From contig NZ_CP119993.1 in assembly GCF_029338575.1 (NCBI RefSeq), forward strand, positions 1,098,940 to 1,162,939: a stretch of DNA of 64,000 nucleotides, in the 5' to 3' direction. Position numbers and translations under genes: made by a program. How positions within the stretch are numbered: position 1 is the stretch's first letter; each line of letters starts with the position of its first letter. The notes below the pieces were generated by a model that ran no database searches, was not told the DNA's origin, and saw only the letters and a list, made by a program, of their open reading frames with translations. Source of the DNA: Halomarina halobia (GTDB lineage: Archaea > Halobacteriota > Halobacteria > Halobacteriales > Haloarculaceae). Positions 8,756 through 18,490 of this stretch are shown piece after piece.

Positions 8756-9679
8756 TTATTTATCGAGTGCTGCGCAGAGCGCCTCAAACATGATGTTCGC
8801 CGCAAGAATGGATGTTGTCCCAGCACGGTTGTCGTACGGAGGCGCAACCTCAACAAGATCGAACCCGATGAGATTCACGCCGTGTAGCTCACGTGTAAGC
8901 CGTAGGATCTCCCGTGACGTGAACCCGCCGGGCATGGGTGTTCCCGTCCCTGGTGCATATGCCGGATCGACGACGTCGATATCGATCGTAGCGAACACAG
9001 GTTCGTCGACTCGCTCACGGATGCGTTGCCCGATATCGTTGAGGTTTTTTGAGATAGCTTCCTCAGTAGTGTAATACTTGACTCCGGAGTCATCCATGAG
9101 ATCGATATCTTCCTGACTATAGAGTCCACCGCGATCGCCAATTCGAATCGATGTCTCCGGTTCGATCAACCCTTCCTTAATCGCCGTGTGAACTGTCGTC
9201 CCGTGGTTATGGTCCTTCCCAAAGTATTCGGTCCACAGGTCGGAGTGAGCGTCGAACTGGACGAGCGACACTGGTCCATATTCGTCCGCAATCGCACGCA
9301 ACACCGGTAGTGTTGTAGAGTGATCACCGCCGGCAATCGCGGGAACAACGTCGTGGGCGAGTACATACGCGACGCGCGCTTGGATCTCCTCGAACGTATC
9401 CTCGATATAGCCTGGGATAACGGGGGCGTCGCCGTGATCAACGAGTACGTACTCTTGGAGGCTTGTCTCAGTCACTGGGTTATACGGTTTGAGGAGCGTC
9501 GAGGCTTCGCGGACTGCACGCGGGCCGAAACGGGCACCTGGCCGATACGTGGTCGCATCGTCGAACGGGATGCCGAGGAAGGCCGCGTCCGCGTCACAAT
9601 CATCCAGGTCATGCGTATGTGGCATCCGCATGAATGATGCCACGCCTGCAAACCGTGGAACTTCCTGTGGATCTATCAT
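8756..9679 (-). CDS. speB: Agmatinase-like ureohydrolase
   Basis: A 307-aa member of the arginase/agmatinase superfamily, which splits guanidino compounds to urea plus an amine; agmatine to putrescine is the usual reaction. All six manganese ligands can be placed: H120 in GGDHS, D143, H145 and D147 in FDAHSD, and D233 and D235 in TIDIDVVDPA. The GTGTPMPGG loop typical of agmatinases follows. The IS6-type element ends only about 8 nt past its stop codon. Other guanidino acids are possible substrates. Putrescine or a related amine would fit the nitrogen-catabolic neighbourhood. Confidence 0.88.
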   Translation of the reverse strand: MIDPQEVPRFAGVASFMRMPHTHDLDDCDADAAFLGIPFDDATTYRPGARFGPRAVREASTLLKPYNPVTETSLQEYVLVDHGDAPVIPGYIEDTFEEIQARVAYVLAHDVVPAIAGGDHSTTLPVLRAIADEYGPVSLVQFDAHSDLWTEYFGKDHNHGTTVHTAIKEGLIEPETSIRIGDRGGLYSQEDIDLMDDSGVKYYTTEEAISKNLNDIGQRIRERVDEPVFATIDIDVVDPAYAPGTGTPMPGGFTSREILRLTRELHGVNLIGFDLVEVAPPYDNRAGTTSILAANIMFEALCAALDK

Positions 9680-9900
9680 GCCGTTCCCCTGTTCATGAAG
9701 GTCGTCCGTACAATCCGATCGAAGGATGGTCCCCGCAAGTACATGGTGTACACAGACATACTTCTGGCAATATTGGAAACATTCCTAATGAACCTTTCCG
9801 TAAGAGCTCTAATATTACGAAGAGTGGACGCAAATCACCCCAGAGGCTAAAATACGTTTTCGCCGACAGAACTATCTGGGTATCGCCTAGCGTACTCACT

Positions 9901-10665
9901 TCAGGATAGGGACGAATCTTGGATCACATCGCCCCACTCGTGGCTGATTCCCTCAACGAGGATATCAAGGACGTCAGCGGCGACGCGCTCACCCATCTCT
10001 GGCGTCGCATGGGTCGCCTTATAGTATGTGCCGCTCGCGGAAATCTGTTTATCCCGAGGCGGTTTGAACACGTACGGCGACGTTCGGTCGGGGCCATCGT
10101 CGACGATACAGTCATCGCGGACTAGGTCCGGCCGGAAATGCATCATGAGCGCCGTTTCGACCACGCCGGCGTGCTCAGTCGCCCACCCTTGGAATCCGCC
10201 AGGGATCTCACTGAAAAGATCATCTCGAACGTCGGACGATAGGAGGTCCCACCAGTTCGTGATCATGAACTCGCCGTTAGGTCTTCAAGATGTAGATCGA
10301 TGCTTCGCGCAGGAAGTACTCATTTTCGTAGTGACCGTTAAACGCAAGGATCTTTGTTGCGCCATCGGACACGAGGTCGCCGATCACATCTCCGAACGAT
10401 CGTCGGAGCGTGCCCCCGTCAAGATTCGTGGTCCCAGTGAAGTCCGCCCGCCTCCGCTCTCCGGCTGTGATTTGAACCCGAATGGGAGTAGAGGGGCAAC
10501 AAGGCCATTGACACACTGGGCTGCTCTCGTCGTGAATTCGACAGTGAGGACTGTGTCTACGTTAAGCGGTAAGTGCAGGCCGTGTTGCTCTGTGCTCCCG
10601 ACGGAAACAAACACGGGGCTAGTATCGACGCAATTAGCGAACTCCTCCCAAGCCAACTCGCCCAT
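9901..10665 (-). pseudogene. Creatininase-family amidohydrolase, frameshifted
   Basis: Three consecutive minus-strand pieces together make one creatininase-family protein. The first has VSVGSTEQHGLHLPLNVDT (metal-site segment near the N-terminus), the second has DFTGTTNLDG and LAFNGHYENEYFLREA, the third starts NWWDLLS and includes TEHAGVVETALMM. The frame changes near 10450, within a GC-rich run, and a stop with another shift lies near 10270-10280. Family members hydrolyse creatinine or other cyclic amides. It is a fairly recent pseudogene, since all conserved motifs remain. A 7-bp inverted repeat (arms TGAGATA/TATCTCA, 10693-10714) lies in its upstream region. Confidence 0.8.
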
Positions 10666-10902
10666 TGCGACTGAACAATCTTCAAGTATGTATGAGATAT
10701 ATCATTCTATCTCAATCATTCTTTCTGAACAAGTACCGCTGTAAACGGTGTGGGAACGACGGTTACTGACGCAACGAGTTGAGGAGGGAAAGTTAGGCCG
10801 CTGTCGTCATTTTCAGTCTGCCCGTTAGTACTACCCCTAACAAAGCCATCAATATTAGTCACACCCCGAACCTTGATGTTACGTCTCCAGATATATTCAG
10901 GA

Positions 10903-12315
10903 ATGGAGAAACGCGATCTCTTCGAGACGGTAGAGACCGAGCGCGAGCACCTATTCGATCTGGCCGACCAAATCTGGAGGACGCCGGAACTCGGCCTCGG
11001 GGAACGCGAATCAGCCGCAGTCCTGATCGAGGCGCTGGACGAGGAGGGGTTTGTGATCGAGACGGGCGTTGGCGGCATGCCGACGGCGTTCGAGGCGTGT
11101 TTCGGCGAGGGTGATCCGACGATCGCCATCCTGGGCGAGTACGACGCCCTTCCAGGACTCTCGCAGACGATCTCCGCCGAACGGGAGCCGATCGAGGCAG
11201 GTGGTCCGGGTCACGGCTGTGGCCACAACCTCTTCGGGACGGCGGGCGTCGGCGCGGTAATCGCCGTCAAACGCGTAATGGAACGCGAGAACCTCCCTGG
11301 GCGCATCGTCTTCTTCGGCTGTCCGGCGGAGGAGATACTCGTGGGCAAGGTGTTTATGGCCCGCGACGGAGCGTTCGACGATGTCGACGCCGCACTCACG
11401 TGGCACCCAGGCGACCTGAGTTCGCCCTGGCGGGGGAGTTCGCTGGCGCTCGACTCGATCCGCTTTGAGTTCCAGGGAGTCTCGGCTCACGCCGCCGCCT
11501 CGCCAGAGTCCGGACGCAGCGCGCTAGATGCGGTCCAACTGCTCAACACGGGAGTCGAGTACATGCGCGAGCACATCTCGGAGAAGGCACGAGTCCATTA
11601 TTCGATCGTGGACGGTGGCGAGGCACCCAACGTCGTCCCGCCGACCGCGAGCGTCTGGTACTACGTTCGCGCGCCTACTCGGCAGGAGGTCGAGCGCGTG
11701 AGTGACTGGCTTCGCGAGATCGCGAATGGCGCTGCGATGATGACACGAACGGAGGTGAGCGACCGGTTCATCACTGGCTGTTACGCCTACCTACCCAACG
11801 ACGTGCTCACTGATACTATCTGGGAGAACATGCAGAAAGTGGGATCCATCGACTACGACGCGGATGATCGGGCGTTCGCGTCGGATCTCCAGGAGACGAT
11901 CTCCGACGCGGAGATCGAAGCGAGACTCGCCGATCTGGCCGATGACTGGCGCAAAGACGTTCGCGGGAACGCGCTGTACGCCGACCCGGTGCCGGCGTTC
12001 GACGAGGGAACGGCGGGTTCGACCGACGTCGGCGACGTGAGTTGGCTAACGCCGACCGCCCAGTTCCGGGGAGCGACGTGGCCCGTCGGAACGCCCGCCC
12101 ACTCGTGGCAGGCGGTTGCGGCGAATGGTGACTTCGGTCGTGAGGGTATGCTGTTCGCGTCGAAAGTGCTCGCGGCGACCGCTGTCGATCTCGTTACCGA
12201 CCGCGATCTGCTCGATGCAGCGCGTTCGGAGTTCGACACGGTTACGTCCGGAAGCGAATACGAGTCGCCGCTTCCCGATGGAATCGAGCCGCCGTTCGAC
12301 GTCGATACCGTCTGA
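10903..12315 (+). CDS. M20 amidohydrolase, AbgB-like
   Basis: A 470-aa M20-family metal amidohydrolase closest in layout to AbgB, the p-aminobenzoyl-glutamate hydrolase subunit. Motifs are ILGEYDALPG (about 90), GGPGHGCGHNLFGTA (about 115) and FFGCPAEEILVGKVFM (about 145), followed by LTWHPGD and the lid domain (VSAHAAASPESGRSALDAV). I start at the ATG at 10903; an in-frame ATG at 10873 would add ten untypical residues. It is followed on the same strand by the 57-aa protein and symporter. The natural substrate is probably an N-acyl amino acid or peptide-like amide, imported by that symporter (inference). Confidence 0.88.
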   Translation: MEKRDLFETVETEREHLFDLADQIWRTPELGLGERESAAVLIEALDEEGFVIETGVGGMPTAFEACFGEGDPTIAILGEYDALPGLSQTISAEREPIEAGGPGHGCGHNLFGTAGVGAVIAVKRVMERENLPGRIVFFGCPAEEILVGKVFMARDGAFDDVDAALTWHPGDLSSPWRGSSLALDSIRFEFQGVSAHAAASPESGRSALDAVQLLNTGVEYMREHISEKARVHYSIVDGGEAPNVVPPTASVWYYVRAPTRQEVERVSDWLREIANGAAMMTRTEVSDRFITGCYAYLPNDVLTDTIWENMQKVGSIDYDADDRAFASDLQETISDAEIEARLADLADDWRKDVRGNALYADPVPAFDEGTAGSTDVGDVSWLTPTAQFRGATWPVGTPAHSWQAVAANGDFGREGMLFASKVLAATAVDLVTDRDLLDAARSEFDTVTSGSEYESPLPDGIEPPFDVDTV

Positions 12316-12522
12316 ACCCATCGGAGCGGGGGAAATCCGCTCGCATTCCGCCCAAACGACTGCGGGTTTTCGAACGACGTTCGCCCGGCCACGCCGGAGC
12401 TAGTCTTTCTCTGGAACGTTATCTGTTGGTGCCCTTTCGAGGAGTAACCCGATTACGCTACGTCTTTATCCGAACGCCCCATAGATTTATTATATATCGA
12501 TATCCCTGTTGCTAGGGAGCAC

Positions 12523-12696
12523 ATGACAGTATTAGGCATGCCGTTGGACATGTTTCTCGTGTTCGCCGCGACGATCCTCGCGGGGAGCCTGGGTGCGATC
12601 CACTACGTCGTCGTTCACGTCGTCATGGGAAAACCGGTTAACGAACACATCCGCGGCAAAGCCGCGACGGAAGGAGGCACTCGCGATGGCCGTTAA
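12523..12696 (+). CDS. 57-aa membrane protein overlapping the SSS symporter gene
   Basis: A 57-aa frame starts at ATG 12523 with MTVLGMPLDMFLVFAATI. It has one clear membrane span followed by a short amphipathic stretch and a positively charged tail. An AT-rich TATA-like run at 12486-12497 lies about 30 nt upstream, and AGGGAG sits just before the ATG. Its last 11 nt overlap the start of the symporter at 12686, the arrangement expected for translational coupling. It resembles the small companion subunits of SSS permeases by position and topology; no named family is assigned. Confidence 0.75.
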   Translation: MTVLGMPLDMFLVFAATILAGSLGAIHYVVVHVVMGKPVNEHIRGKAATEGGTRDGR

Positions 12697-14125
12697 TTCG
12701 TTCTACCTCGGAACGTTCGTCGTCTATCTCCTCGTCGTCCTCGGCGTCGGGGCGTGGGGATACACGAAGACGAACGACGTCGACGACTTCTGGGTGTACG
12801 GAAAGGGTCTCGGGCCGTGGCTCGCCACCTGGTCGTACGTCGCTAACTTCGTGAGCGCGGTGAGCGTCATCGGCTTCATCGGAGCCGTCTACGGTGGCGG
12901 CTACTCCGTGCTCACCGGCATCATCCTCGGCCTCATGCTCGGCGTCAGCGGCCTCTACTTCGTCGTCCATAAGGTGCGCGAACTCGACCACGTCACCTTC
13001 CCGGATATCATTGCCGAACTCACCGGGAAGGAGTGGGCACGTCCCGTCGCCGCAGTTCCGCTACTCGCCAATGCCTGGGTCTATCTCATCATGCAGCTCG
13101 TGGGGGCGAGCCTGCTCGTCACCACGATCACCGGCGTTCCGTACAAGTACATGATCTGGGTCATCGGCGTCGTCTTCATCGCCTACACCGTCATGGGGGG
13201 GTTGATCAGCGTCGCCTGGACCGATCTCATGCAGGGGACCGTGATGGTCGCGACGGTGTTCGCTGCGCTCGCGTTCATGGCGATGGACCTCGGCGGGCTG
13301 GGCACGATCAACGCCCAGTTCGCGGCGCAGAACACCGCGAACGTCGCGCCGCTCGGCGATGGCGCGTACACCCTCATCGGCGTCGTCGGCTCGCTCGTCG
13401 CGTTCTTCGGCACGATCTTCACCTCTCAGGGGACCATCGTCCGGATCAACGCGACGAAGGACATCCGGACGGCGAAGATCCACGTCGCAGCCGCGGGCGT
13501 CATCCTTTCGACGTTCTACGCCGCGCTGATCTGGCTCGGCGGTGCGACGGCGGTCGCACTCGAAAACGCCGGCATGGCGGTCGATAACGTTGACCAGGCC
13601 TTCCCGGTACTCATCACGGAGTACCTCCCCACTGGCGTCGGAATCATCGTTATCCTCGCGGTGATGAGCGCCATCCTTTCGACCACGGACACGCGACTGC
13701 ACTCGACGGGCATCACGACGGCCCGCGATATCTACGAGTACTTCCGGCCGGACGCCTCAGATCGGACACTCCTCAAGGTATCACGCATCTCGACCGTCTT
13801 CTGGGGGATCACCGCTACCGCTATCGCGGTCGATCCGCCAGGAACGATCATCGCACTCTATACGTTCCGCGCCATCCTGCTCACCAGCGCGTTCCTGATC
13901 CCCATCTACGTCGCGCTCTACTGGAAGGGCGTCAGCGGGACCGCCGTGCTCGCGTCGATCATCGCGGGTACAGTCCTCGGCGTGAGCTGGGACGTCTCGG
14001 GCGGCTATCTCGGCATCCCGGCCACGTTCGTCGGCGTCGGTGCGGCGCTGCTCGCGCTCGGCGTCGGCCACGTCATCTGGAAGGACAGTGAATCGATCCA
14101 ACCCGGCACAGCGGCGGGAGAATAA
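12686..14125 (+). CDS. Sodium:solute symporter (SSS family)
   Basis: A 479-aa SSS permease with about 12-13 hydrophobic spans. The N-terminus NSFYLGTFVVYLLVVLGVGAW is the first helix, DDFWVYGKGLGPWLATWSY leads into the unwound sodium-binding helix, and YTVMGGLISVAWTDLMQG and AVMSAILSTTDTRLHSTGI are family motifs. The ATG at 12686 is preferred because it overlaps the upstream small gene and begins at the usual family N-terminus. Substrate unknown; it is downstream of an AbgB-like amidohydrolase and convergent with an amidohydrolase, so an amide or amino-acid derivative is plausible. Confidence 0.92.
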   Translation: MAVNSFYLGTFVVYLLVVLGVGAWGYTKTNDVDDFWVYGKGLGPWLATWSYVANFVSAVSVIGFIGAVYGGGYSVLTGIILGLMLGVSGLYFVVHKVRELDHVTFPDIIAELTGKEWARPVAAVPLLANAWVYLIMQLVGASLLVTTITGVPYKYMIWVIGVVFIAYTVMGGLISVAWTDLMQGTVMVATVFAALAFMAMDLGGLGTINAQFAAQNTANVAPLGDGAYTLIGVVGSLVAFFGTIFTSQGTIVRINATKDIRTAKIHVAAAGVILSTFYAALIWLGGATAVALENAGMAVDNVDQAFPVLITEYLPTGVGIIVILAVMSAILSTTDTRLHSTGITTARDIYEYFRPDASDRTLLKVSRISTVFWGITATAIAVDPPGTIIALYTFRAILLTSAFLIPIYVALYWKGVSGTAVLASIIAGTVLGVSWDVSGGYLGIPATFVGVGAALLALGVGHVIWKDSESIQPGTAAGE

Positions 14126-14149
14126 GCCACGATCGAGCCGTCTATCGAG

Positions 14150-15832
14150 TTACTGACCGCTGTTTTCGGACGTGACGATGCCGTCACGGGCACTGTACCT
14201 GATCTCGCCACCGACGATGGTGTATTCGATTTCGAGATCGGTTATTCGTTCCGGCGCAACCGCCCGGGGATCCTCGGAGAGTACGGTGACGTCCGCGAGT
14301 TTGCCCGGTTGGAGCGTCCCCTTCGCGTCCTCTGCGCCCTCTAACCGGGCTGCCTCGGGGCCGTACAGGCGGAGGGCGTCCTCGATCTCGATTCGTTGGT
14401 CCGGGCCGACCGTGTCGTCGGTGACGGTTCGGCGTGTGACGGCAGTGCGCAGTCCGACGCGCGGATCGCCAGTCGAAACCGGCCAATCACCGTTGGCCGC
14501 CGTCGTGATGCCGTACTCGAGGAGGGAAGCCAGGGCGTAGGTCCAGTCCATTCGATCTTCCCCCCAGTAGACCCAGTTGCGGGAGACGTCCGCGCCGAGG
14601 AAACTGATCGAGGAAGAGACACCGACGCCAAGGTCAGCCATACGCTCTAACTGTTCGGACCGGGTCAAGCCGGCGTGCTCGATCCGAAAGCCATGATCTT
14701 CGTCGGACGAAAGCGCCGCCTCGTAGGCATCGAGAATGTGATCGATACCCCGGTCGCCTTGACCGTGGACGCACACGCGGAGATCTGCATCAGAGGCCTG
14801 TACGACTCGATCAGCGAGGTAATCCGGATCGATGTGGAGGACGCCGTCGTAGCGCGGTGAGTCCTCGGGTACGGGTTCGCCCTTGTAGGGGTCGTGCATG
14901 GCCGCGGTTCGACCGGTGAACGCACCATCCATGAAGTACTTTACGCCGATCAAGAAGAGGGTATCGTCACCGAATCCCGACCGGATGCCCACGTCAGCCA
15001 ACCGGGAGAGGACGTCGGTCCCTTCCTCACCGAGATCAGGGCCGGCGTCACCCTGGAGCATCAGCCCGAGGCGAACAGGCAGTTCGTCGGCATCAGCCAA
15101 TTCTTGATAGATTCTGAGATCCTGAGGTGTCGTCTTCGCGTCGTGAGCGGTCGTAATGCCCCACTTCAGCAACTGGCTCATTGCCCGTTTGATATTTGTG
15201 ACGCGTTCCTCGCGCGTTTCATCCGGAATGGCTTCGTGGAGTGGGATCTCGGCCTCCTCACTGACGAGACCAGACGGTCGACCATCCTCGTCGCGGACGA
15301 TGACTGCGGGCGGCTCGGGATCGGGCGTATCACGGTCGATGCCAGCTAGCTCTAGCGCGGCGGAGTTGTAGATGCTCCCCGTGTGGCCACCGACACTGTT
15401 GATTTGAACTGGGTTTTTCGGCGCGGCTTCGTCGATGTCCCAGCGATCGATGTGTCTCCCTTCTTCTTCCCAGACGAGGCCGAGGTTGTAGCCGCTACAG
15501 ATGATCCACTCACCGTTGTCGGTCTCCTCGGCGCGCTGGTGGATGCGTTCGACCACGTCGGCAACCGACGCGTTCGGCGGGGCACGACAGTTCACGTGCA
15601 TCATCCGCCGGCCGCCCATAGGGATATGAAGATGCGTATCAATGAACCCCGGAAGGGCAGCCCGGCCGTCGAGATCGATGACGTCGGTGTCCGATCCGAT
15701 GTGTTCCTCGATCTTCTCGTCCGTACCAACCCCCACGATCCGCTCGCCGACGAACGCAATTGCGCTCGCGTCTGGTTGCTCATCAACTAGCGTGATGACG
15801 ACTCCGTTCGTGAGTACTCGATCCGCTACCAT
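14150..15832 (-). CDS. YtcJ-like metal-dependent amidohydrolase
   Basis: A 560-aa amidohydrolase of the YtcJ/Amidohydro_3 group. It has an N-terminal beta-sandwich piece (MVADRVLTNGVVITLVDE), the metal motif ALPGFIDTHLHIPMGG, a later SVGGHTGSIYNS segment, and VCVHGQGDRGIDHILDAYE and RIEHAGLTR with metal-binding histidines. The C-terminus GTLQPGKLADVTVLSEDP returns to the sandwich domain. The frame is open to 15901, but the ATG at 15832 matches the family start. Members hydrolyse cyclic amides, amides or formyl groups; the substrate is not predictable. It is divergent from the M20 gene at 16092. Confidence 0.88.
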   Translation of the reverse strand: MVADRVLTNGVVITLVDEQPDASAIAFVGERIVGVGTDEKIEEHIGSDTDVIDLDGRAALPGFIDTHLHIPMGGRRMMHVNCRAPPNASVADVVERIHQRAEETDNGEWIICSGYNLGLVWEEEGRHIDRWDIDEAAPKNPVQINSVGGHTGSIYNSAALELAGIDRDTPDPEPPAVIVRDEDGRPSGLVSEEAEIPLHEAIPDETREERVTNIKRAMSQLLKWGITTAHDAKTTPQDLRIYQELADADELPVRLGLMLQGDAGPDLGEEGTDVLSRLADVGIRSGFGDDTLFLIGVKYFMDGAFTGRTAAMHDPYKGEPVPEDSPRYDGVLHIDPDYLADRVVQASDADLRVCVHGQGDRGIDHILDAYEAALSSDEDHGFRIEHAGLTRSEQLERMADLGVGVSSSISFLGADVSRNWVYWGEDRMDWTYALASLLEYGITTAANGDWPVSTGDPRVGLRTAVTRRTVTDDTVGPDQRIEIEDALRLYGPEAARLEGAEDAKGTLQPGKLADVTVLSEDPRAVAPERITDLEIEYTIVGGEIRYSARDGIVTSENSGQ

Positions 15833-16091
15833 GATCTCTCTATGGAGCCGACCGTGAAAATCGTTGATATCGATCGTCCACGGACGGGGGGATGCCGTCA
15901 CAGACGTGAGAACTGCTCACCAGGACGTTACGATGCCGAATCGTTCCCGTATCACGTAACGACTACGTATCATTCACTCTGAACAGGCGTCAACCTTTAT
16001 GTATCATCGCGTGAAGATACGCGTGTCATTCACACTGCTCGCAAAGTGGTGGCAGTAGAACTCGCGTTCCACTAAAAGAACGAATCCACAC
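15833..16091. promoter_or_regulatory. Divergent promoter region
   Basis: This region separates the minus-strand amidohydrolase from the plus-strand M20/C45 pair. For the plus strand an AT-rich TATA-like run, AACCTTTATGTATC, lies at about 15990-16003. Inverted short repeats around ACGTAA(C)GACTACGTA near 15955-15970 could be a regulator site, but this is only visual. Both transcripts probably start here. Confidence 0.4.
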
Positions 16092-17261
16092 ATGGCCCAG
16101 ACACGAACGAAATCCGAACTGGCTGAACTGATCGCAGATCTCGTCGCTATCGAGACCGAGAATCCACCGGGGAACGAGGCGGGTTGCACCGACTACATCA
16201 TCGACTGGTTCGACGAACACGGCATCGACGCCGATCGCGTCGAGCAGCCCTATCCCGATCGACCACAGGTCGGGGCGCGGGTAGGTGACGGCGACCCGAC
16301 GATCGTGCTGAACGGCCACATCGACGTCGTTCCCGCCGGCGATCTCGACCAGTGGTCGACCGGCCCGTACGACGCCGTAATTGAGGATGGCAGTCTCTAC
16401 GGCCGCGGAAGCGTCGACATGAAAACGGGCGTCGCCCTGGGCATGCTCGCAATGACCGAGTTCAAGCATACATTCGAGGGCGGGAAGTTCGACGGCTCGC
16501 TCGTGTTCCACGCCGCCATCGGCGAAGAGACGGCGGAACCGGGGACGAAGTCCTTACTAGAGGCCGGTTACGACGGCGACTACGGCGTCGTCCTCGAACC
16601 GACGGGGATGCGAACCGCAACTAGTGAGAAAGGACTCGCCTGGTACGAGATCACCGTCATGGGGGATCCTTCCCATGCGAGTCGGCCGGATCAGGGAACG
16701 AATGCTATCCAACATGCACGTCCCGTGCTCGATGCCCTCACGGCTTACGACGAGGAAGTCCGCAAACGGGAGGACGCTCTCGTGGGCCAGGCGTACGCCA
16801 CCGTCACGAAGTTAGAAGCGGGGACGAAGGAGAACGTCGTCCCGGAGAAGGCCGTAATAACGGTCGATCGCCGGTTCCTCCCCTCGGAGTCTGCTGACGA
16901 GATCGATGACGAGATCGACGACCTGCTCACAGAGATCGCGGTAGATCACGGCGTCGGGATCAACTGGGAGCGCACCCGAACCTACGAGTCCGCCTCTATC
17001 CCCACCGATAGTGACTTTGCTTCGGTGTTTCGCGAACGCTCGGCCGCCGTCGCCGATGTTTCGACCGAACCGTGGGGTATCCAGGCCTCGACGGACGTCC
17101 GGAACTTCGTCAACGACGCCGGGATAGAGGCGATCACGTGGGGACCGGGCGACATCTCGCAAGCGCACACGTACGACGAACACGTCGATCTCGCACATGC
17201 CGCGGACGGCTACGAGGTACTCACCCGTGCGTTGACTGACCTCTTTCGCAGTGAACCATGA
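16092..17261 (+). CDS. M20 peptidase/deacylase (ArgE/DapE type)
   Basis: A 389-aa binuclear zinc hydrolase of the ArgE/DapE group, which removes acyl groups from N-acyl amino acids. Metal motifs are LNGHIDVVPAGD (about 78-89), GRGSVDMKTGVALG (about 112-125) and AAIGEETAEPGTKSLL (about 143-158). A lid domain (MGDPSHASRPDQGTNAIQ) is present and length is normal. Its stop overlaps the start of the C45 gene (ATGA), so both are made from one message and probably act on related amide substrates. Confidence 0.9.
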   Translation: MAQTRTKSELAELIADLVAIETENPPGNEAGCTDYIIDWFDEHGIDADRVEQPYPDRPQVGARVGDGDPTIVLNGHIDVVPAGDLDQWSTGPYDAVIEDGSLYGRGSVDMKTGVALGMLAMTEFKHTFEGGKFDGSLVFHAAIGEETAEPGTKSLLEAGYDGDYGVVLEPTGMRTATSEKGLAWYEITVMGDPSHASRPDQGTNAIQHARPVLDALTAYDEEVRKREDALVGQAYATVTKLEAGTKENVVPEKAVITVDRRFLPSESADEIDDEIDDLLTEIAVDHGVGINWERTRTYESASIPTDSDFASVFRERSAAVADVSTEPWGIQASTDVRNFVNDAGIEAITWGPGDISQAHTYDEHVDLAHAADGYEVLTRALTDLFRSEP

Positions 17262-18367
17262 GTGATGGCCTGGAGACGCTCATCCTCGACGAATCGCCGC
17301 GCGAACGTGGCGTCCGCCACGGTGAGGTATTCGCCGAGGCTATCGGGCGTAACCTCGATCGCTACCTATCGAAATACGACTACTACGGGGTCGATCCGAG
17401 GACGGCTCGGAAGTGGGCAGAGCGATTTATCCCGCTCATCGAGGACGCGAATCCGGAATATGCCGACGAGATACGCGGCGTGGCCGATGGAAGCGGTATC
17501 TCACTTACGGACGTCACCCTCCTGAACGCCCGCTACGAGATCATGTACGGTATTTGGGCCGAGCAGGCGAAGGGAGTCGCTCAACGAGGCCCCCCGCTGC
17601 CGGATGGCTGTACAAGCTTCGCCGTTCAGGGAGACGTCACCGCTGACGGTCGACCGTACATGGGCCAGAACTGGGACTGGATCCACGACGTCGAGGTGTT
17701 CCTAATGGACGTGCGACCCGACGACAAACCGAACCACGTCGCCGTGACCGAGGCTGGGATCGTGGGCGGCAAGATCGGCGTCAACGAACACGGGATCGGT
17801 CTGACATTAAACGGTCTCGTCACGACCGCTGACGGCGAGCACCCCTTCCGCAAACCGTACCACGTACGCTTCCGCGAGATCCTGAGCGCGCGACGGCTGA
17901 GCGAGGCAATCGAACCCGTGATCTCGACCGACCGCGCCTGCTCCGCGAACCTGCTGCTCGGCTCCCCGGAAGGGGAGTTCATCGACATCGAATCACTCCC
18001 CGAGTCGGCGACGTATCTCTCCCCCGAGGACGGTCTGCTCGTCCACGCGAATCATCTCCTGGGAGGGACGAGAACGACGAGCCGATTCGAGCGCCTGCTC
18101 CCCGATACTCTCTGCCGAGCGCCGCGCCTGAGACGCCTGCTCGAGAACCGGAGTGGTGACCTCTCGAGGGAACGTATTCAGGAGATCCTGCGGGATCATT
18201 TCAACTGCCCGGCGAGTATCTGTCGTCACGTCGATGAGGAGCGTCCCGCTCTCGAGCGCTCGGCGACGCGTACGAGCGTCATCATCGATCCAACCGGACG
18301 TCGCCTCTTCGCCACCGATGGTCCACCGTGTAAAGCACCATACGTCGAGTACGCCGTGTCGAGATAG
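17258..18367 (+). CDS. C45-family acyltransferase / amidase (isopenicillin N acyltransferase-like)
   Basis: A 369-aa Ntn-hydrolase of peptidase family C45, relatives of acyl-CoA:6-aminopenicillanate acyltransferase. The predicted self-cleavage and nucleophile site is Gly117-Cys118 in LPDGCTSF. It is followed by the family pieces YMGQNWDW and GGKIGVNEHGIGLTLNGL, and later SANLLLGSPEGEFIDIES. Such proteins form or break amide bonds on amino-acid-like amines. Coupling with the upstream M20 deacylase by a 4-nt overlap suggests a shared N-acyl compound. Bacterial and archaeal members usually lack any link to antibiotics; a penicillin-related role is not implied. Confidence 0.87.
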   Translation: MSDGLETLILDESPRERGVRHGEVFAEAIGRNLDRYLSKYDYYGVDPRTARKWAERFIPLIEDANPEYADEIRGVADGSGISLTDVTLLNARYEIMYGIWAEQAKGVAQRGPPLPDGCTSFAVQGDVTADGRPYMGQNWDWIHDVEVFLMDVRPDDKPNHVAVTEAGIVGGKIGVNEHGIGLTLNGLVTTADGEHPFRKPYHVRFREILSARRLSEAIEPVISTDRACSANLLLGSPEGEFIDIESLPESATYLSPEDGLLVHANHLLGGTRTTSRFERLLPDTLCRAPRLRRLLENRSGDLSRERIQEILRDHFNCPASICRHVDEERPALERSATRTSVIIDPTGRRLFATDGPPCKAPYVEYAVSR

Positions 18368-18490
18368 TGCTCGTGATGGGTTGACCCGGGGACGTTCAGA
18401 GAGGGGCGGTGAACCGCCAGGGGAGAGCACCGGCTCGACGGGGGTCCCCAACGGATCGAGTCTTCCAACGACGACATCGAGAGTCGGTGC

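Noticed and set aside
10693..10714. TGAGATA/TATCTCA inverted repeat upstream of the creatininase remnant as an operator
   Set aside because: A single 7-bp pair in AT-rich DNA upstream of a pseudogene is easily chance; no second copy was seen.
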